A stretch of 64,000 bases of DNA from CAZCSY01 sp964501505. GTDB taxonomy: Bacteria; Omnitrophota; Gorgyraeia; Velamenicoccales; Velamenicoccaceae. Location: contig CAZCSY010000001.1 in the NCBI GenBank assembly GCA_964501505.1, positions 1 through 64,000 on the forward strand, in the 5' to 3' direction. The notes beneath the pieces were generated by a model, which did not search any database, was not told where the DNA came from, and was given only the letters and a program-made list of their open reading frames with translations. The position numbers and the translations under genes were made by a program. Below, piece after piece: positions 55,369-63,901 of this stretch. Numbering within the stretch: position 1 is the stretch's first letter; each line of letters starts with the position of its first letter.

Positions 55369-56001
55369 GTGAAGAACCTCTTTTTATGGGGCCTGACCCT
55401 TTTTCTGGCGGGCACAGCGGCTTTTGGGATCTATAAATCACTGGATCTGTTGGACAAGAACGCTGACCTGGGACATTCCCTGGCGGTGTTGAACGGCCGC
55501 ATCGAAGAGATGCGCCTGGCCATGAGGGAGGTCCAGGATCAGATTGCAGACAGCGGCCTGGTGAATGAACAGCTCAATAACGAGGTCGTTCATCTGAAGC
55601 AGAACCTGGCCGAGAAGGAAAAGAAGATCGGCCAGTATCATCGTTACGCCCTGCTGCTAAAGAAGAAGATGAACGACGTCAGCGAGGTCAACGCGGTGTT
55701 GGCCGAAGAGGGGCGCCAGACACGCGAACTCTTGATGCGGGTACGGCTTGAGAATCAGGAGATGAGCAGGAAGTTGTCGTCGGTGAAGGAGCTCAGGCGG
55801 GCGATCCAGGAGTTGAAGCGAGGGGGGAGCGTGACGTCCCGCGGGAGGGTAACTTCCGCGACGGCCTGGCGCACGCCGCTTCCGGACGCGGAGACGGTGA
55901 TGGGCAACTGCGGTTTCCTCGTGCGTGACGGCGTCTCCACCTTCTACGATAAAGTGGACATTCAGGTCCGTCCTGTCGAACAGGTGGTCCATCCTTCTTA
56001 A
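55369..56001 (+). CDS. Membrane-anchored coiled-coil protein
   Basis: The 210-residue protein has one N-terminal membrane helix (residues 4-22), then a long coiled coil (30-155) with heptad hydrophobic positions, and a short C-terminal domain (160-210) with a single Cys. The family is unknown. GTG 55369 has GGAGGCGGTG before it. It lies 11 bases before the PAP2-like gene. A structural or scaffolding role in the envelope is possible, but I see no motif. Confidence 0.7.
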   Translation: MKNLFLWGLTLFLAGTAAFGIYKSLDLLDKNADLGHSLAVLNGRIEEMRLAMREVQDQIADSGLVNEQLNNEVVHLKQNLAEKEKKIGQYHRYALLLKKKMNDVSEVNAVLAEEGRQTRELLMRVRLENQEMSRKLSSVKELRRAIQELKRGGSVTSRGRVTSATAWRTPLPDAETVMGNCGFLVRDGVSTFYDKVDIQVRPVEQVVHPS

Positions 56002-56012
56002 GGGAGCATGTT

Positions 56013-56456
56013 GTGGACGGAATCTTTGCGCAGTTGTGGCAGAACCATATCCTGAAGGTTACCCTTTTCGCCTGGGCCTTTGCCCAGACGCTGAAGGTGG
56101 CCTTGGGTGTCTTGCGGACCAAGCGCTTTGACTTCCGTTGGTTTATCGGGACGGGCGGGATGCCGTCTGCGCACGCGGCGGGTTCCAGCGCCCTGGCGGT
56201 GGTCGTGGGTAGGGACCTGGGTTTCGAAAGGCCGGAGTTCGCGCTCGCGGCGGTGTTCGCCATGGTGACGATGTTCGACGCGCAGGGGGTGCGGCGCGCC
56301 GCGGGCACCCAGGCCTCGATCCTGAACAAGGTCCTCGACGACATCTATTGGAAAGGGAGGATCGAAGGGGACCGCCTGAAGGAACTGATCGGCCACACGC
56401 CCGTGGAGGTCTTTGCGGGATCGATTATCGGGATTTTACTGGCTTTAATCTTTTAA
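56013..56456 (+). CDS. Divergent PAP2 family membrane protein (DUF212)
   Basis: The 147-residue membrane protein has GGMPSAHAAGSSALAVV near residue 48, MFDAQGVRRAAGTQA near residue 87 and HTPVEVFAGSIIGI at its end. The SAH, R and H positions match the divergent PAP2 family (DUF212), lipid phosphatase relatives. It likely removes phosphate from a lipid in the inner membrane. GTG 56013 is the start. The next gene begins 14 bases later. Confidence 0.9.
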   Translation: MDGIFAQLWQNHILKVTLFAWAFAQTLKVALGVLRTKRFDFRWFIGTGGMPSAHAAGSSALAVVVGRDLGFERPEFALAAVFAMVTMFDAQGVRRAAGTQASILNKVLDDIYWKGRIEGDRLKELIGHTPVEVFAGSIIGILLALIF

Positions 56457-56470
56457 TATCGGGGGGATGC

Positions 56471-57313
56471 GTGAAAAGAAACATACTTATCGGGGTCGCG
56501 GCGGCTGTTGTTTTGATCGTTATCATCGTGGGGATATCTGTGAGGAAGGGATCGCGGCCGGCAGCGGTCCCCGCGGCGTCGGCCGCGGCGGCGTCGCGGT
56601 CCGTCTCAGGCAGCTTTGATATGCTCCTGAAAGAGGCGCAGGGTTTCGCGAAGAAGGGGGAATTTTTGGAGGCCCAGCGCATCCTGAAGGATATGCTGCC
56701 GCGCTTTGTGGCTGATCCGCGCGTCGAAGAGGTTCAGCAGAGGCTTGAGGCTATCAACATGCGCGTCCTTGTCTCCGGGTTGATGGTCCCGGGGCTCACG
56801 GTGCAGCGCGAGATAGCCGCCGGCGACACGCTGAGCATGATCGCCGACGAGTTCCGTACGACCGTCGCCTTTATCAAGAAACAGAACGGATTGAGCTCCG
56901 ACGTCATCCGGCGCGGGCAGCTTTTGAGGATTTGGACGGGGCGCCTGAGCGTCGTCATCGACAAGTCTCAGAATATCCTGATGCTGCGCTCCGACGGTGA
57001 ACTCATCAAGACCTACCCCGTCTCGACGGGCAAGGACAGCATCACGCCCGTCGGTAGCTTTACGATCGTCAACAAACTCCAAAAACCGACCTGGACACAT
57101 GAGGGGCGCGTCATCCCTTACGGTGACCCGGAGAATGTCCTGGGCACGCGTTGGATGGGATTCGACATCCCCGGTTACGGGATCCACGGCACGAGCGAAC
57201 CCGCAAAGATCGGCCAGCAGACCACGGCCGGCTGCGTGCGGATGCGTAACGAGGACGTCGAAGAGCTGTACGATCTCCTGCCCGTCAATACCGAAGTTAC
57301 CATCATGGATTGA
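56471..57313 (+). CDS. L,D-transpeptidase with LysM domain
   Basis: The 280-residue protein starts at GTG 56471. It has a membrane helix (residues 4-22), a helical region, a LysM module (EIAAGDTLSMIADEFRTTV, about 120-160) and a YkuD catalytic domain with GIHGTSEP and TTAGCVRMRNEDVEEL (the active Cys). It makes 3-3 cross-links or attaches proteins to peptidoglycan in the periplasm. An upstream in-frame open stretch belongs to the previous gene in another frame. Confidence 0.93.
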   Translation: MKRNILIGVAAAVVLIVIIVGISVRKGSRPAAVPAASAAAASRSVSGSFDMLLKEAQGFAKKGEFLEAQRILKDMLPRFVADPRVEEVQQRLEAINMRVLVSGLMVPGLTVQREIAAGDTLSMIADEFRTTVAFIKKQNGLSSDVIRRGQLLRIWTGRLSVVIDKSQNILMLRSDGELIKTYPVSTGKDSITPVGSFTIVNKLQKPTWTHEGRVIPYGDPENVLGTRWMGFDIPGYGIHGTSEPAKIGQQTTAGCVRMRNEDVEELYDLLPVNTEVTIMD

Positions 57314-57337
57314 GACGCGCGTCTGCGGACCGACTCT

Positions 57338-58300
57338 ATGGTTGCGTTGGATTTCGAAAAGCCTATCGTCGAGCTTGAGCGCAAGATCAATGAGCTCAAA
57401 AAATTCACCTCGGACAAGAACATCGATCTGTCGGGTGAGATCAAGCGCTTGGAAGACAAGCTCGACCACCTGCGCAAGGATATCTACGGCAAGCTCACGG
57501 CCTGGCAGCGCGTCCAGATCTCCCGGCACCCCCACCGCCCCTACACCCTCGATTACATTCAATTGCTGCTTAAGGACTTCGTCGAGTTACACGGCGATCG
57601 GGCCTTTCGCGACGACCGGGCCATCATCACGGGGCTCGGCCGGCTGGACGGCCAGAAGCTCATCGTGATCGGCCACCAGAAGGGCCGCGATACGAAGGAG
57701 AATCTCCTGCGGACCTTCGGCTGCGCGCATCCCGAAGGGTACCGCAAGGCCTTGCGGGTGATGCAGATGGCCGAGAAGTTCGGTCTGCCGATCCTGATCT
57801 TCATCGACACGCCGGGCGCCTATCCCGGCATCGGCGCCGAGGAGCGCGGCCAGGCGCAGATCATCGCGGAGAACCTGATGAAGATGTCCGGCATCGCCAC
57901 GCCCATGGTGGCCGTCGTCATCGGCGAAGGGGGCAGCGGGGGGGCTCTGGGTATCGGGGTGGCGGACCGTATCTGCGTATTGGAGAATGCGTATTACTCG
58001 GTGATCTCGCCGGAGGGCTGCGCGGCGATCCTGTGGAAGAACAGCGCCAAGGCGCCTGACGCGGCCCGCGCGCTCAAGCTCGAGGCGCAGGACCTGCTGC
58101 GGTTCAAGGTGATCGACGAGATTATCAAGGAGCCCATGGGCGGCGCGCACGTGAATCCGGAAGAGGCGGCAAGGCACATCAAGGCGGCCGTCAAGAGACA
58201 CCTTATTGAGCTTATGAAGGTGCCGCAGGACGAACTGGTCAGCCGACGCTACGAGAAGTTTCGCGCCATGGGTGTTTTCGAACAAGCCAATGAAGATTGA
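57338..58300 (+). CDS. accA: Acetyl-CoA carboxylase carboxyltransferase subunit alpha
   Basis: The 320-residue protein has FEKPIVELERKINELK, RHPHRPYTLDYI, GRDTKENLLRTFGCAHPEGYRKALR (in part), DTPGAYPGIGAEERGQ and GEGGSGGALGIG. The oxyanion-hole glycines and the CoA-binding segment are intact. It moves the carboxyl group from biotin to acetyl-CoA with AccD, in fatty-acid synthesis. Full length. It overlaps the PadR gene by 11 bases. Confidence 0.98.
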   Translation: MVALDFEKPIVELERKINELKKFTSDKNIDLSGEIKRLEDKLDHLRKDIYGKLTAWQRVQISRHPHRPYTLDYIQLLLKDFVELHGDRAFRDDRAIITGLGRLDGQKLIVIGHQKGRDTKENLLRTFGCAHPEGYRKALRVMQMAEKFGLPILIFIDTPGAYPGIGAEERGQAQIIAENLMKMSGIATPMVAVVIGEGGSGGALGIGVADRICVLENAYYSVISPEGCAAILWKNSAKAPDAARALKLEAQDLLRFKVIDEIIKEPMGGAHVNPEEAARHIKAAVKRHLIELMKVPQDELVSRRYEKFRAMGVFEQANED

Positions 58301-58850
58301 ACAGGAACTGATCATCCTGGGGTTGCTCAAGGATCAGCCGCGCCACGGCTACGAGATCAAGAAGCAGATCAAGAAGGTGATCAGTACCTTTGCGGTCCTC
58401 GAGGTCGAGTCCACGTATTACTCGTTGAACCTCCTTGAAAAGAAGGGATATGTCAACAAGGGCGTGCGCTCCGGCGGCAAGCGTCCGGAGAAATTCGTCT
58501 ACAGCTTGACGCCGAAAGGGGACCAGCGTTTTCGGCAATTGCTGACCAAGAGCCTCATCGCCGCCGAACGGCCGAATTTCTGCTTCGATATCGCGCTTTA
58601 TTTTCTGCCGTACCTGCCGCGCGACGTGGCCTTGCGCCGTCTTAAAGGGCGCGCCCGGGTCCTCGCCAAAGTGGAGGAGGCGCTGAAGGGGCTGGGCAGC
58701 CGTTTGGCCAACCAGTCTTCCTATCACCTCAAGTCGATCGTGGACCATAATCTTGAGCTTCTGCAAGCAGAGAAGAGGTTCATCCAGACAGTTAGCTCAG
58801 AGCTCGCCAACGAGAAGATTTCTCTTCCTGAATGGCCGCAAAAGACCTAA
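58290..58850 (+). CDS. PadR family transcriptional regulator
   Basis: The 186-residue protein begins ELIILGLLKDQPRHGYEIKKQI, with the winged helix TFAVLEVESTYYSLNLLEKKGYV and KFVYSLTPKGDQRF, as in PadR regulators. The C-terminal helical half binds effectors or dimerises. ATG 58290 overlaps the accA stop. A promoter with a palindrome lies just downstream at 58914-58948, before the acyl-CoA ligase, and is the likely target. Confidence 0.93.
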   Translation: MKIEQELIILGLLKDQPRHGYEIKKQIKKVISTFAVLEVESTYYSLNLLEKKGYVNKGVRSGGKRPEKFVYSLTPKGDQRFRQLLTKSLIAAERPNFCFDIALYFLPYLPRDVALRRLKGRARVLAKVEEALKGLGSRLANQSSYHLKSIVDHNLELLQAEKRFIQTVSSELANEKISLPEWPQKT

Positions 58851-58875
58851 CCTCCTCATTTCAAAAAGGTTAATT

Positions 58876-58948
58876 ATGTCAAAAATATGGTGAATTCGGA
58901 GTGAATTAATTCCTTGACATATTAAAAATTGAATAGTAAAATTTTACT
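58876..58948 (+). promoter_or_regulatory. Promoter with overlapping palindromes, likely PadR operator
   Basis: TTGACA (58914-58919) and TAAAAT (58937-58942) are 17 bases apart. The perfect palindrome AGTAAAATTTTACT at 58935-58948 covers the -10. ATGTCAA (58876-58882) is inverted as TTGACAT at 58914-58920, covering the -35. ATGT/ACAT half-sites are typical of PadR targets. The region has no gene and lies 100 bases before ATG 59052. The operon it drives runs at least to the aldehyde dehydrogenase. Confidence 0.75.
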
Positions 58949-59051
58949 AATTTATCGAGTCTCGCTCGTGCCAGCTTGACGAGATCCCTTTGGGGCTGAT
59001 TTATGCGTCCTGCAGGAATCACCTGTACTTTACCTAATTAAAAGGTGACAC

Positions 59052-60575
59052 ATGAAGTTTGACGTGCGGCGGCTGTTGACAGGACACGCCAAGAAGTTCG
59101 GTCAAAAGCCGGCCATCATCTTTCAGGATGAGCCCGTCACCTTTTCTCAGTTGGCGGATACCGTCTTTCGTCTGGCCAACGGCCTCCTTGCGCGTGGCAT
59201 CAAAAAGGGCGACAGGGTCGCGGTGTACCTGCCGAACTGTCCGCAATACCTGTATTCCTATCTGGCGCTCTTTTCCATAGGCGCGACGGTCGTGCCGCTG
59301 GATTTCATGCTGAAGAGCGGTGAGCTCCAGGCGATCCTCGCGCACGCGGACGCGTCGCTGTTAATCGCGAAGCCCGGGGAGGGGATCTGTCTTGAGACGA
59401 TCCGTTCCGATGTCGCGACCCTGAAAGACGTCGTTCTGGTCGGCGAGGGGAAAGGGGCGCAGGGGTCTTTTTCGGATCTCGTGTCCTCGGGTTCGTCCGA
59501 CGTGCCGAAGGTCGGCATCGTCGAGTCGGACCGCTCCCTGATCCTCTACACGTCGGGCTCGACGGGCCGGCCCAAGGGCGTGTGTCTCGACTACAGGCAC
59601 CTGGACGCCGCGCCGCAGGCCATGGAGTATTTCGTGGATCTGAGCGGCCGCGACGTGAAACTCTGCGCCCTGCCGCTCTCGCACGCAGGAGGGCTTGTCT
59701 ATTTGCAGAACTGCGTTTATTTCGGCATCACGCTCGTCCTGATGGAGCGCTTCAACCCACTTGAATTTTTGCGGCAGGTCGAGAAGCACGGCGTGACGTG
59801 TTTTCACATGGTCCCGTCGATGTACTACGCGCTGCTCCAATTGAAGGAGTTTGAAAAGTACAACCTGTCGAGCATCCGGTGGGTCAACGTCTTCGGCGCG
59901 CCGAACGCCCCCGAGGCGATCCGCCGCTTCAAGACGTATTGTCCGAACGCGAAGCTCTTGAACGGGTGGGGGTTGACGGAGACGAACGCCCCCAATACCG
60001 TCATCCCGATGGGGAGCGATAAGATTGAGTCCATCGGCCGGCCGGCGCCATGGATCACGCTCAGGGTCGTGGATGAGGAGGGCGCGGAGGTGCCGAAGGG
60101 CGGGGTCGGCGAGCTGACGATCAAGAGCTGGGTCGTCATGGAAGGTTATTACAAGGACCCCGAAATGACGAAAGAGGTCCTGCGCGACGGCTGGTTCCAT
60201 ACCGGGGACCTCGCGCGTTGCGACGAGGAGGGGTTCTATTATATCGTGGGCCGCAAAAAGGACATGATCAAGGTCTCGGGCCAATTGGTCTTTCCGAACG
60301 AGATCGAAGAGGCGATCCACAAACACCCGGTCGTCAAGGAGGTCGCGGTGGTGGGCGTGCCGGACGCCCTGCGCGGGGAGACGATCAAGGCGTTTATCGT
60401 CGCGAAAGAGGGCGCCCGCGTCGAAGAACAGGATATCAAGCAGTTTTGCCGTCAGCACCTGGCGCGCTTCAAGCTGCCGCAGTTCGTCGCGGTGGTGGAG
60501 GCGTTGCCCAAGACCCGCACCGGCAAGGTGGACAAGAGCGCGTTGAGGCAGGCACCGGCCGGCGAGGCGGGGTAG
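59052..60575 (+). CDS. AMP-binding acyl-CoA synthetase
   Basis: The 507-residue enzyme has LILYTSGSTGRPKGV (P-loop), GWGLTETNAP (adenine binding), GWFHTGDLARCDEEGF and KTRTGKVDKSAL with the catalytic lysine. The N-terminal start DVRRLLTGHAKKF is of normal length. It activates a carboxylic acid, probably a fatty or aromatic acid, as acyl-AMP and CoA ester. First gene of the operon after the PadR operator. Substrate not known. Confidence 0.93.
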   Translation: MKFDVRRLLTGHAKKFGQKPAIIFQDEPVTFSQLADTVFRLANGLLARGIKKGDRVAVYLPNCPQYLYSYLALFSIGATVVPLDFMLKSGELQAILAHADASLLIAKPGEGICLETIRSDVATLKDVVLVGEGKGAQGSFSDLVSSGSSDVPKVGIVESDRSLILYTSGSTGRPKGVCLDYRHLDAAPQAMEYFVDLSGRDVKLCALPLSHAGGLVYLQNCVYFGITLVLMERFNPLEFLRQVEKHGVTCFHMVPSMYYALLQLKEFEKYNLSSIRWVNVFGAPNAPEAIRRFKTYCPNAKLLNGWGLTETNAPNTVIPMGSDKIESIGRPAPWITLRVVDEEGAEVPKGGVGELTIKSWVVMEGYYKDPEMTKEVLRDGWFHTGDLARCDEEGFYYIVGRKKDMIKVSGQLVFPNEIEEAIHKHPVVKEVAVVGVPDALRGETIKAFIVAKEGARVEEQDIKQFCRQHLARFKLPQFVAVVEALPKTRTGKVDKSALRQAPAGEAG

Positions 60576-60606
60576 GCGTCATCAACCCGATACCAAGGAG
60601 TTCCTG

Positions 60607-61368
60607 ATGCAGATGAAAAAAGACGTTCACATGACGGGGCAGGATCTGCTGGGCATGGTGCAGGTTCGGCCCGGCGACTTCGGCAAGATCGCCATCATCC
60701 CCGGGACCACGGAGCGCCGCGACGCCCTCCTGAGCTTTCTCGAAAAGCCGGTGAAGAGCTTCTCGTTTTTCGAGTACTCCATGTTCACCGGGACGTACAA
60801 GGGCGTCAAGATCGCCGTCGGCAACGGCGGCCGTTTTTCGCCGGACTCGGCCATCATCGCCGAAATCCTGTGCGCGGGCAAGGTCGAAATGATCATTCGC
60901 GCGGGGTCGTGCGGGGCGCTCGACGAGAAGATCAGGATCGGCGACATCGTGCTCGCCACCGGGTCGGTGCGCGGGGACGGGGTGACACCGTACTATGTGG
61001 ATAAGGATTTCAAGACCGTCTGCGACGCCGAGGTGACGGCGGCCCTGGAGAAGGCCGCGGCGGCCGACGGCGTGACGGTGCATAAGGGCGGCATGTGGAC
61101 GACGGACGCGCTCCTGCGTGAGACCCGCGAGGTGGTCGAGGCCGCCCGCAAGGAGGGGGCCATCGCGGTCGATATGGTCTCCAGCGCCCTGTTGACGATC
61201 GCCCAACTGAATAAGGTGAAGGCCGCCTCCATCTCGGCGGTCAGCGACAACCTGATCACGGGCGAGCTCGGCTTCATGAACCCCGACTACTACGAGGCCG
61301 AGATGAAGGTTGTGAATATCTGTCTGGAAGCGGCGAAGGCCTTGGCCAAGGCCCCTGAGCGCGCATGA
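60607..61368 (+). CDS. Nucleoside phosphorylase (Udp/DeoD type)
   Basis: The 253-residue protein has the NP-I fold: RPGDFGKIAIIPGTTER, VGNGGRFSPDSAIIAEIL, IRAGSCGALDEKIRIGD and AVDMVSSALL, where GRFSPDSA and the Met-x-Ser/Glu area take the place of the nucleoside and phosphate sites. It splits a nucleoside to a sugar-1-phosphate and a base. With the next genes, the substrate could be 5'-methylthioadenosine or 5'-deoxyadenosine. It could also serve normal purine salvage. Start at ATG 60607 behind AAGGAG. Confidence 0.88.
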   Translation: MQMKKDVHMTGQDLLGMVQVRPGDFGKIAIIPGTTERRDALLSFLEKPVKSFSFFEYSMFTGTYKGVKIAVGNGGRFSPDSAIIAEILCAGKVEMIIRAGSCGALDEKIRIGDIVLATGSVRGDGVTPYYVDKDFKTVCDAEVTAALEKAAAADGVTVHKGGMWTTDALLRETREVVEAARKEGAIAVDMVSSALLTIAQLNKVKAASISAVSDNLITGELGFMNPDYYEAEMKVVNICLEAAKALAKAPERA

Positions 61369-62378
61369 AGGAATCCGTTCTCTTCTGGCCCGCGCGGCTG
61401 GAGGGCGAGACTCTTTATATACTTGACGAGACGAAGATCCCGGAGGAGGTCGTCTATCTGAGGGTCCGGGATTACCGGCAGGCCGTGGACGCGGTCGTCG
61501 CAATGAAGACGCGCGCCTTCGGTCAGTTTCTGACCGTGGTCTGTTCCTTTATCCTTGAGGTGCGCAAGGCCAGGAGCGCCTCGCCGCAGGTCCTGATGCT
61601 GCTTTTTGAGAAGATCGCCGACGCCTTTAACAAGAGCCGTCCCACCTTTCCCTTCGAAGAGGTGACGGGGATGATTCTTGGGATGGCGCGGGGGATCGGC
61701 GACGGGCCGAACTTTCGCACGGTCCTCTTGCGGTCGCTCGAGGGCATGCTCGACGTCATCCGGCGCCAGCGCATCGGTCGCGCCGAGGCCGCCGCCCGGC
61801 TCCTTTCAAGCGGGGACCGCATCCTGACGCACTGCCACGTGAGCGGGGAGATGGCGCTGATCGGCGCGATCTGCCGCCGGCAAAAAAAACGCGTCAAATT
61901 TTTCGCCACGGAGACGCGGCCATACCTTCAGGGCGCGCGCCTGACGGCCTGGGAGTTGAAACGGGCCGGATGCGACGTGACGCTCATCCCCGATAACGCC
62001 GTCGCCAAGGTTATGGCCGAAAAAAGGGTCTCCTGCGTCCTGGTGGGGTCGGACCGCTCGGCGAAAAACGGCGACTTCGCCAACAAGGTGGGCACGTACC
62101 AGATCGCACTCCTTGCGCGGCACTTCAATATTCCTTTTTACGCCCTGGTCCAGCCTTCGGAGCGCCTGGCGAGCGGTCGGGATATCCCGATCGAGGTGCG
62201 CGCGGACGACGAGATACTGATATTTGAGGGCCGCCGGCTCGGCGATAAGAAGCTACAGGCGTATTACCCGGGTTTCGACGTCGTGCCCGCGCGGCTCGTG
62301 ACACAACATATTGCCATTCATCCCCCCACGGGGGATTCCGCCCGGGAGGGCAATAAGCGGGGGCTCCATGCACGTTAG
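61365..62378 (+). CDS. MtnA/eIF2B-like sugar-1-phosphate isomerase
   Basis: The 337-residue protein belongs to the eIF2B/MtnA family. The catalytic Cys is C157 in RILTHCHVSG and the Asp is D230 in VGSDRSAKNGD, followed by NKVGTYQIALLA. Both catalytic residues of MtnA are present, so it likely turns an aldose-1-phosphate to a ketose-1-phosphate. It overlaps the phosphorylase stop by 4 bases and the next gene by 11. Ribose-1,5-bisphosphate isomerase is an alternative. Substrate not proven. Confidence 0.85.
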   Translation: MKESVLFWPARLEGETLYILDETKIPEEVVYLRVRDYRQAVDAVVAMKTRAFGQFLTVVCSFILEVRKARSASPQVLMLLFEKIADAFNKSRPTFPFEEVTGMILGMARGIGDGPNFRTVLLRSLEGMLDVIRRQRIGRAEAAARLLSSGDRILTHCHVSGEMALIGAICRRQKKRVKFFATETRPYLQGARLTAWELKRAGCDVTLIPDNAVAKVMAEKRVSCVLVGSDRSAKNGDFANKVGTYQIALLARHFNIPFYALVQPSERLASGRDIPIEVRADDEILIFEGRRLGDKKLQAYYPGFDVVPARLVTQHIAIHPPTGDSAREGNKRGLHAR

Positions 62379-62817
62379 TCAGCCGATGCCTCTCATCTTC
62401 GGGGTGCCGCACAAGGCCTTCTACAAAAATTTCAAAGCCGCCTCGGTCTTTGTGACGGAGCTGCGGCCGGGCCTGGAGGGTATCAAGGTCGTCGCCAGGG
62501 AACTCCTGCGGCGCGACATCCAGCCGGTCGTGATCTGCGACGGCATGATGGCGCATTGCATGGAGCGGGGTCTGGTCAGGGCCGTGCACATTTTTTATGA
62601 CCGGTTGTCGAAGAAGAAGGCCGTCTGCCGGACGGGCTCGCTCATCGCAGCGATCTGCGCGCTCAAGCATCATATCCCGATCCACCTGCACCGCGGCCGG
62701 CCGGGGCGCAAAAAGACGTCTCTGTTGAAGATGGACGGCCGCAAGGTCACGGCGCAGAACATCAAGACGTACGTGCCCCCGTCGGAAGACGTGCCGCTTG
62801 TTTATATAAAGGGGTGA
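62368..62817 (+). CDS. Half-size eIF2B/MtnA-like protein
   Basis: The 149-residue protein resembles the C-terminal half of the MtnA fold. QPVVICDGMMAHCMERG aligns with the dinucleotide-like region, and HIFYDRLSKKK keeps the Asp position (YDR) of the active site. It has no N-terminal domain and no catalytic THC. It starts at ATG 62368 in the end of the MtnA-like gene and ends 3 bases before the aldolase gene. It may be a non-catalytic partner, or have its own reaction. Confidence 0.7.
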   Translation: MHVSQPMPLIFGVPHKAFYKNFKAASVFVTELRPGLEGIKVVARELLRRDIQPVVICDGMMAHCMERGLVRAVHIFYDRLSKKKAVCRTGSLIAAICALKHHIPIHLHRGRPGRKKTSLLKMDGRKVTAQNIKTYVPPSEDVPLVYIKG

Positions 62818-62820
62818 GGG

Positions 62821-63819
62821 ATGAATAAGGACAAGCAGGAATTGATTACCGTCGGCCGCTGGATCTGGGAGAAGGACCTCTCCGGCGGGCTTTCGGGAAA
62901 TTTGAGCGTGCGGGTGAGCGACAGGGAGCTTCTCATCACCGGCCACGGGACGTGTCTGGGGGATCTGAAGGAGGCCGATATCGGCCTCATCGATGTGGAC
63001 GGTCATCCCCGGGACAAGGGTTTTGTGCCGTCTTCGGAGAAACCCTTTCACACGAGCGTCTATAAGAATCTGGAGGCGTGGGCGGTGGTGCATGTCCACC
63101 CGACGCACGCGAACGGGTACTTTGCCGCGCACGATCATCTCGTGTGCGATACCTTTGAGACGCGCCTGACGCTGGGTGCGGTGCCTGTCGTGGACCAGAA
63201 GACGCCGACGATCACGGATATCGCACCGGTGATCGAGGCGCTCAGGAATTCCAACATCGTGGTGCTTCGGCACCACGGCGTGGTCGCGATCGGCGAGACG
63301 CTGCGGGAGGCCTTCTTCCTGGCACAGGTCCTGGAAGAGGCCGTGCGGATCGCCGTGATCAAGGATCTTTACACCTCGGGGGGCGGGAGGCCGCAGGCTT
63401 CAGGGAGAGGTGAAGAGGCCCCTGCTGCGGCAGGCGCCAAGACCTATAAGATATTTTCTCCCGAGCAGATCGAGGCGATCGTGCACTGTGTCAACGCTGA
63501 CGCGAAGTTCAGGGACCTTGCGACCCAGGCGGCCCTGGAGACCAGGCTCGCCGTCGTCATGGACGAGACCCAGGACGTCTACTGTTTCCATTTTTCAGAA
63601 GGGCGCATCAAGGATTTCACGCGCAGCCTCGACGACGCCGAGTTCGTGATCTCGGGCAAGGCCGACCACTGGCGCGCCATCTTCAAGCGCCAGCTCGATC
63701 CGTTCGCGGCCACGACCCAGAAGAAGCTCAAGCTCAAGGGCGACTTTGCCAAGATCTCCCGCTGGTACGTGCCGTTCAACAGGCTCTTCGAGCTGTGGAC
63801 CGCTGCGCCGGTAGAATGA
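62821..63819 (+). CDS. Class II aldolase fused to an SCP2-like domain
   Basis: The 332-residue protein has a FucA/MtnB-type aldolase: SGNLSVRV, SSEKPFHTSVY with the catalytic Glu, HVHPTHANGYFAAH and VVLRHHGVVAIG with zinc histidines. After a linker (about residue 190-210), a second domain (210-332) with FHFSEGRIKDFTRS and KLKLKGDFAKISRWYVPFNRLFELW (in part) looks like an SCP2 sterol-carrier fold. It would split a ketose-1-phosphate into DHAP and an aldehyde. The SCP2 fusion is unusual. Start at ATG 62821. Confidence 0.85.
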   Translation: MNKDKQELITVGRWIWEKDLSGGLSGNLSVRVSDRELLITGHGTCLGDLKEADIGLIDVDGHPRDKGFVPSSEKPFHTSVYKNLEAWAVVHVHPTHANGYFAAHDHLVCDTFETRLTLGAVPVVDQKTPTITDIAPVIEALRNSNIVVLRHHGVVAIGETLREAFFLAQVLEEAVRIAVIKDLYTSGGGRPQASGRGEEAPAAAGAKTYKIFSPEQIEAIVHCVNADAKFRDLATQAALETRLAVVMDETQDVYCFHFSEGRIKDFTRSLDDAEFVISGKADHWRAIFKRQLDPFAATTQKKLKLKGDFAKISRWYVPFNRLFELWTAAPVE

Positions 63820-63901
63820 GCCGACGCGTTGCCCGGCGGGTGGCCGAGGCGGCCCGGCTAAAGGCCTTTTTCCTTTAAGCGCCGGTCGGAGGAATGACGA
63901 C

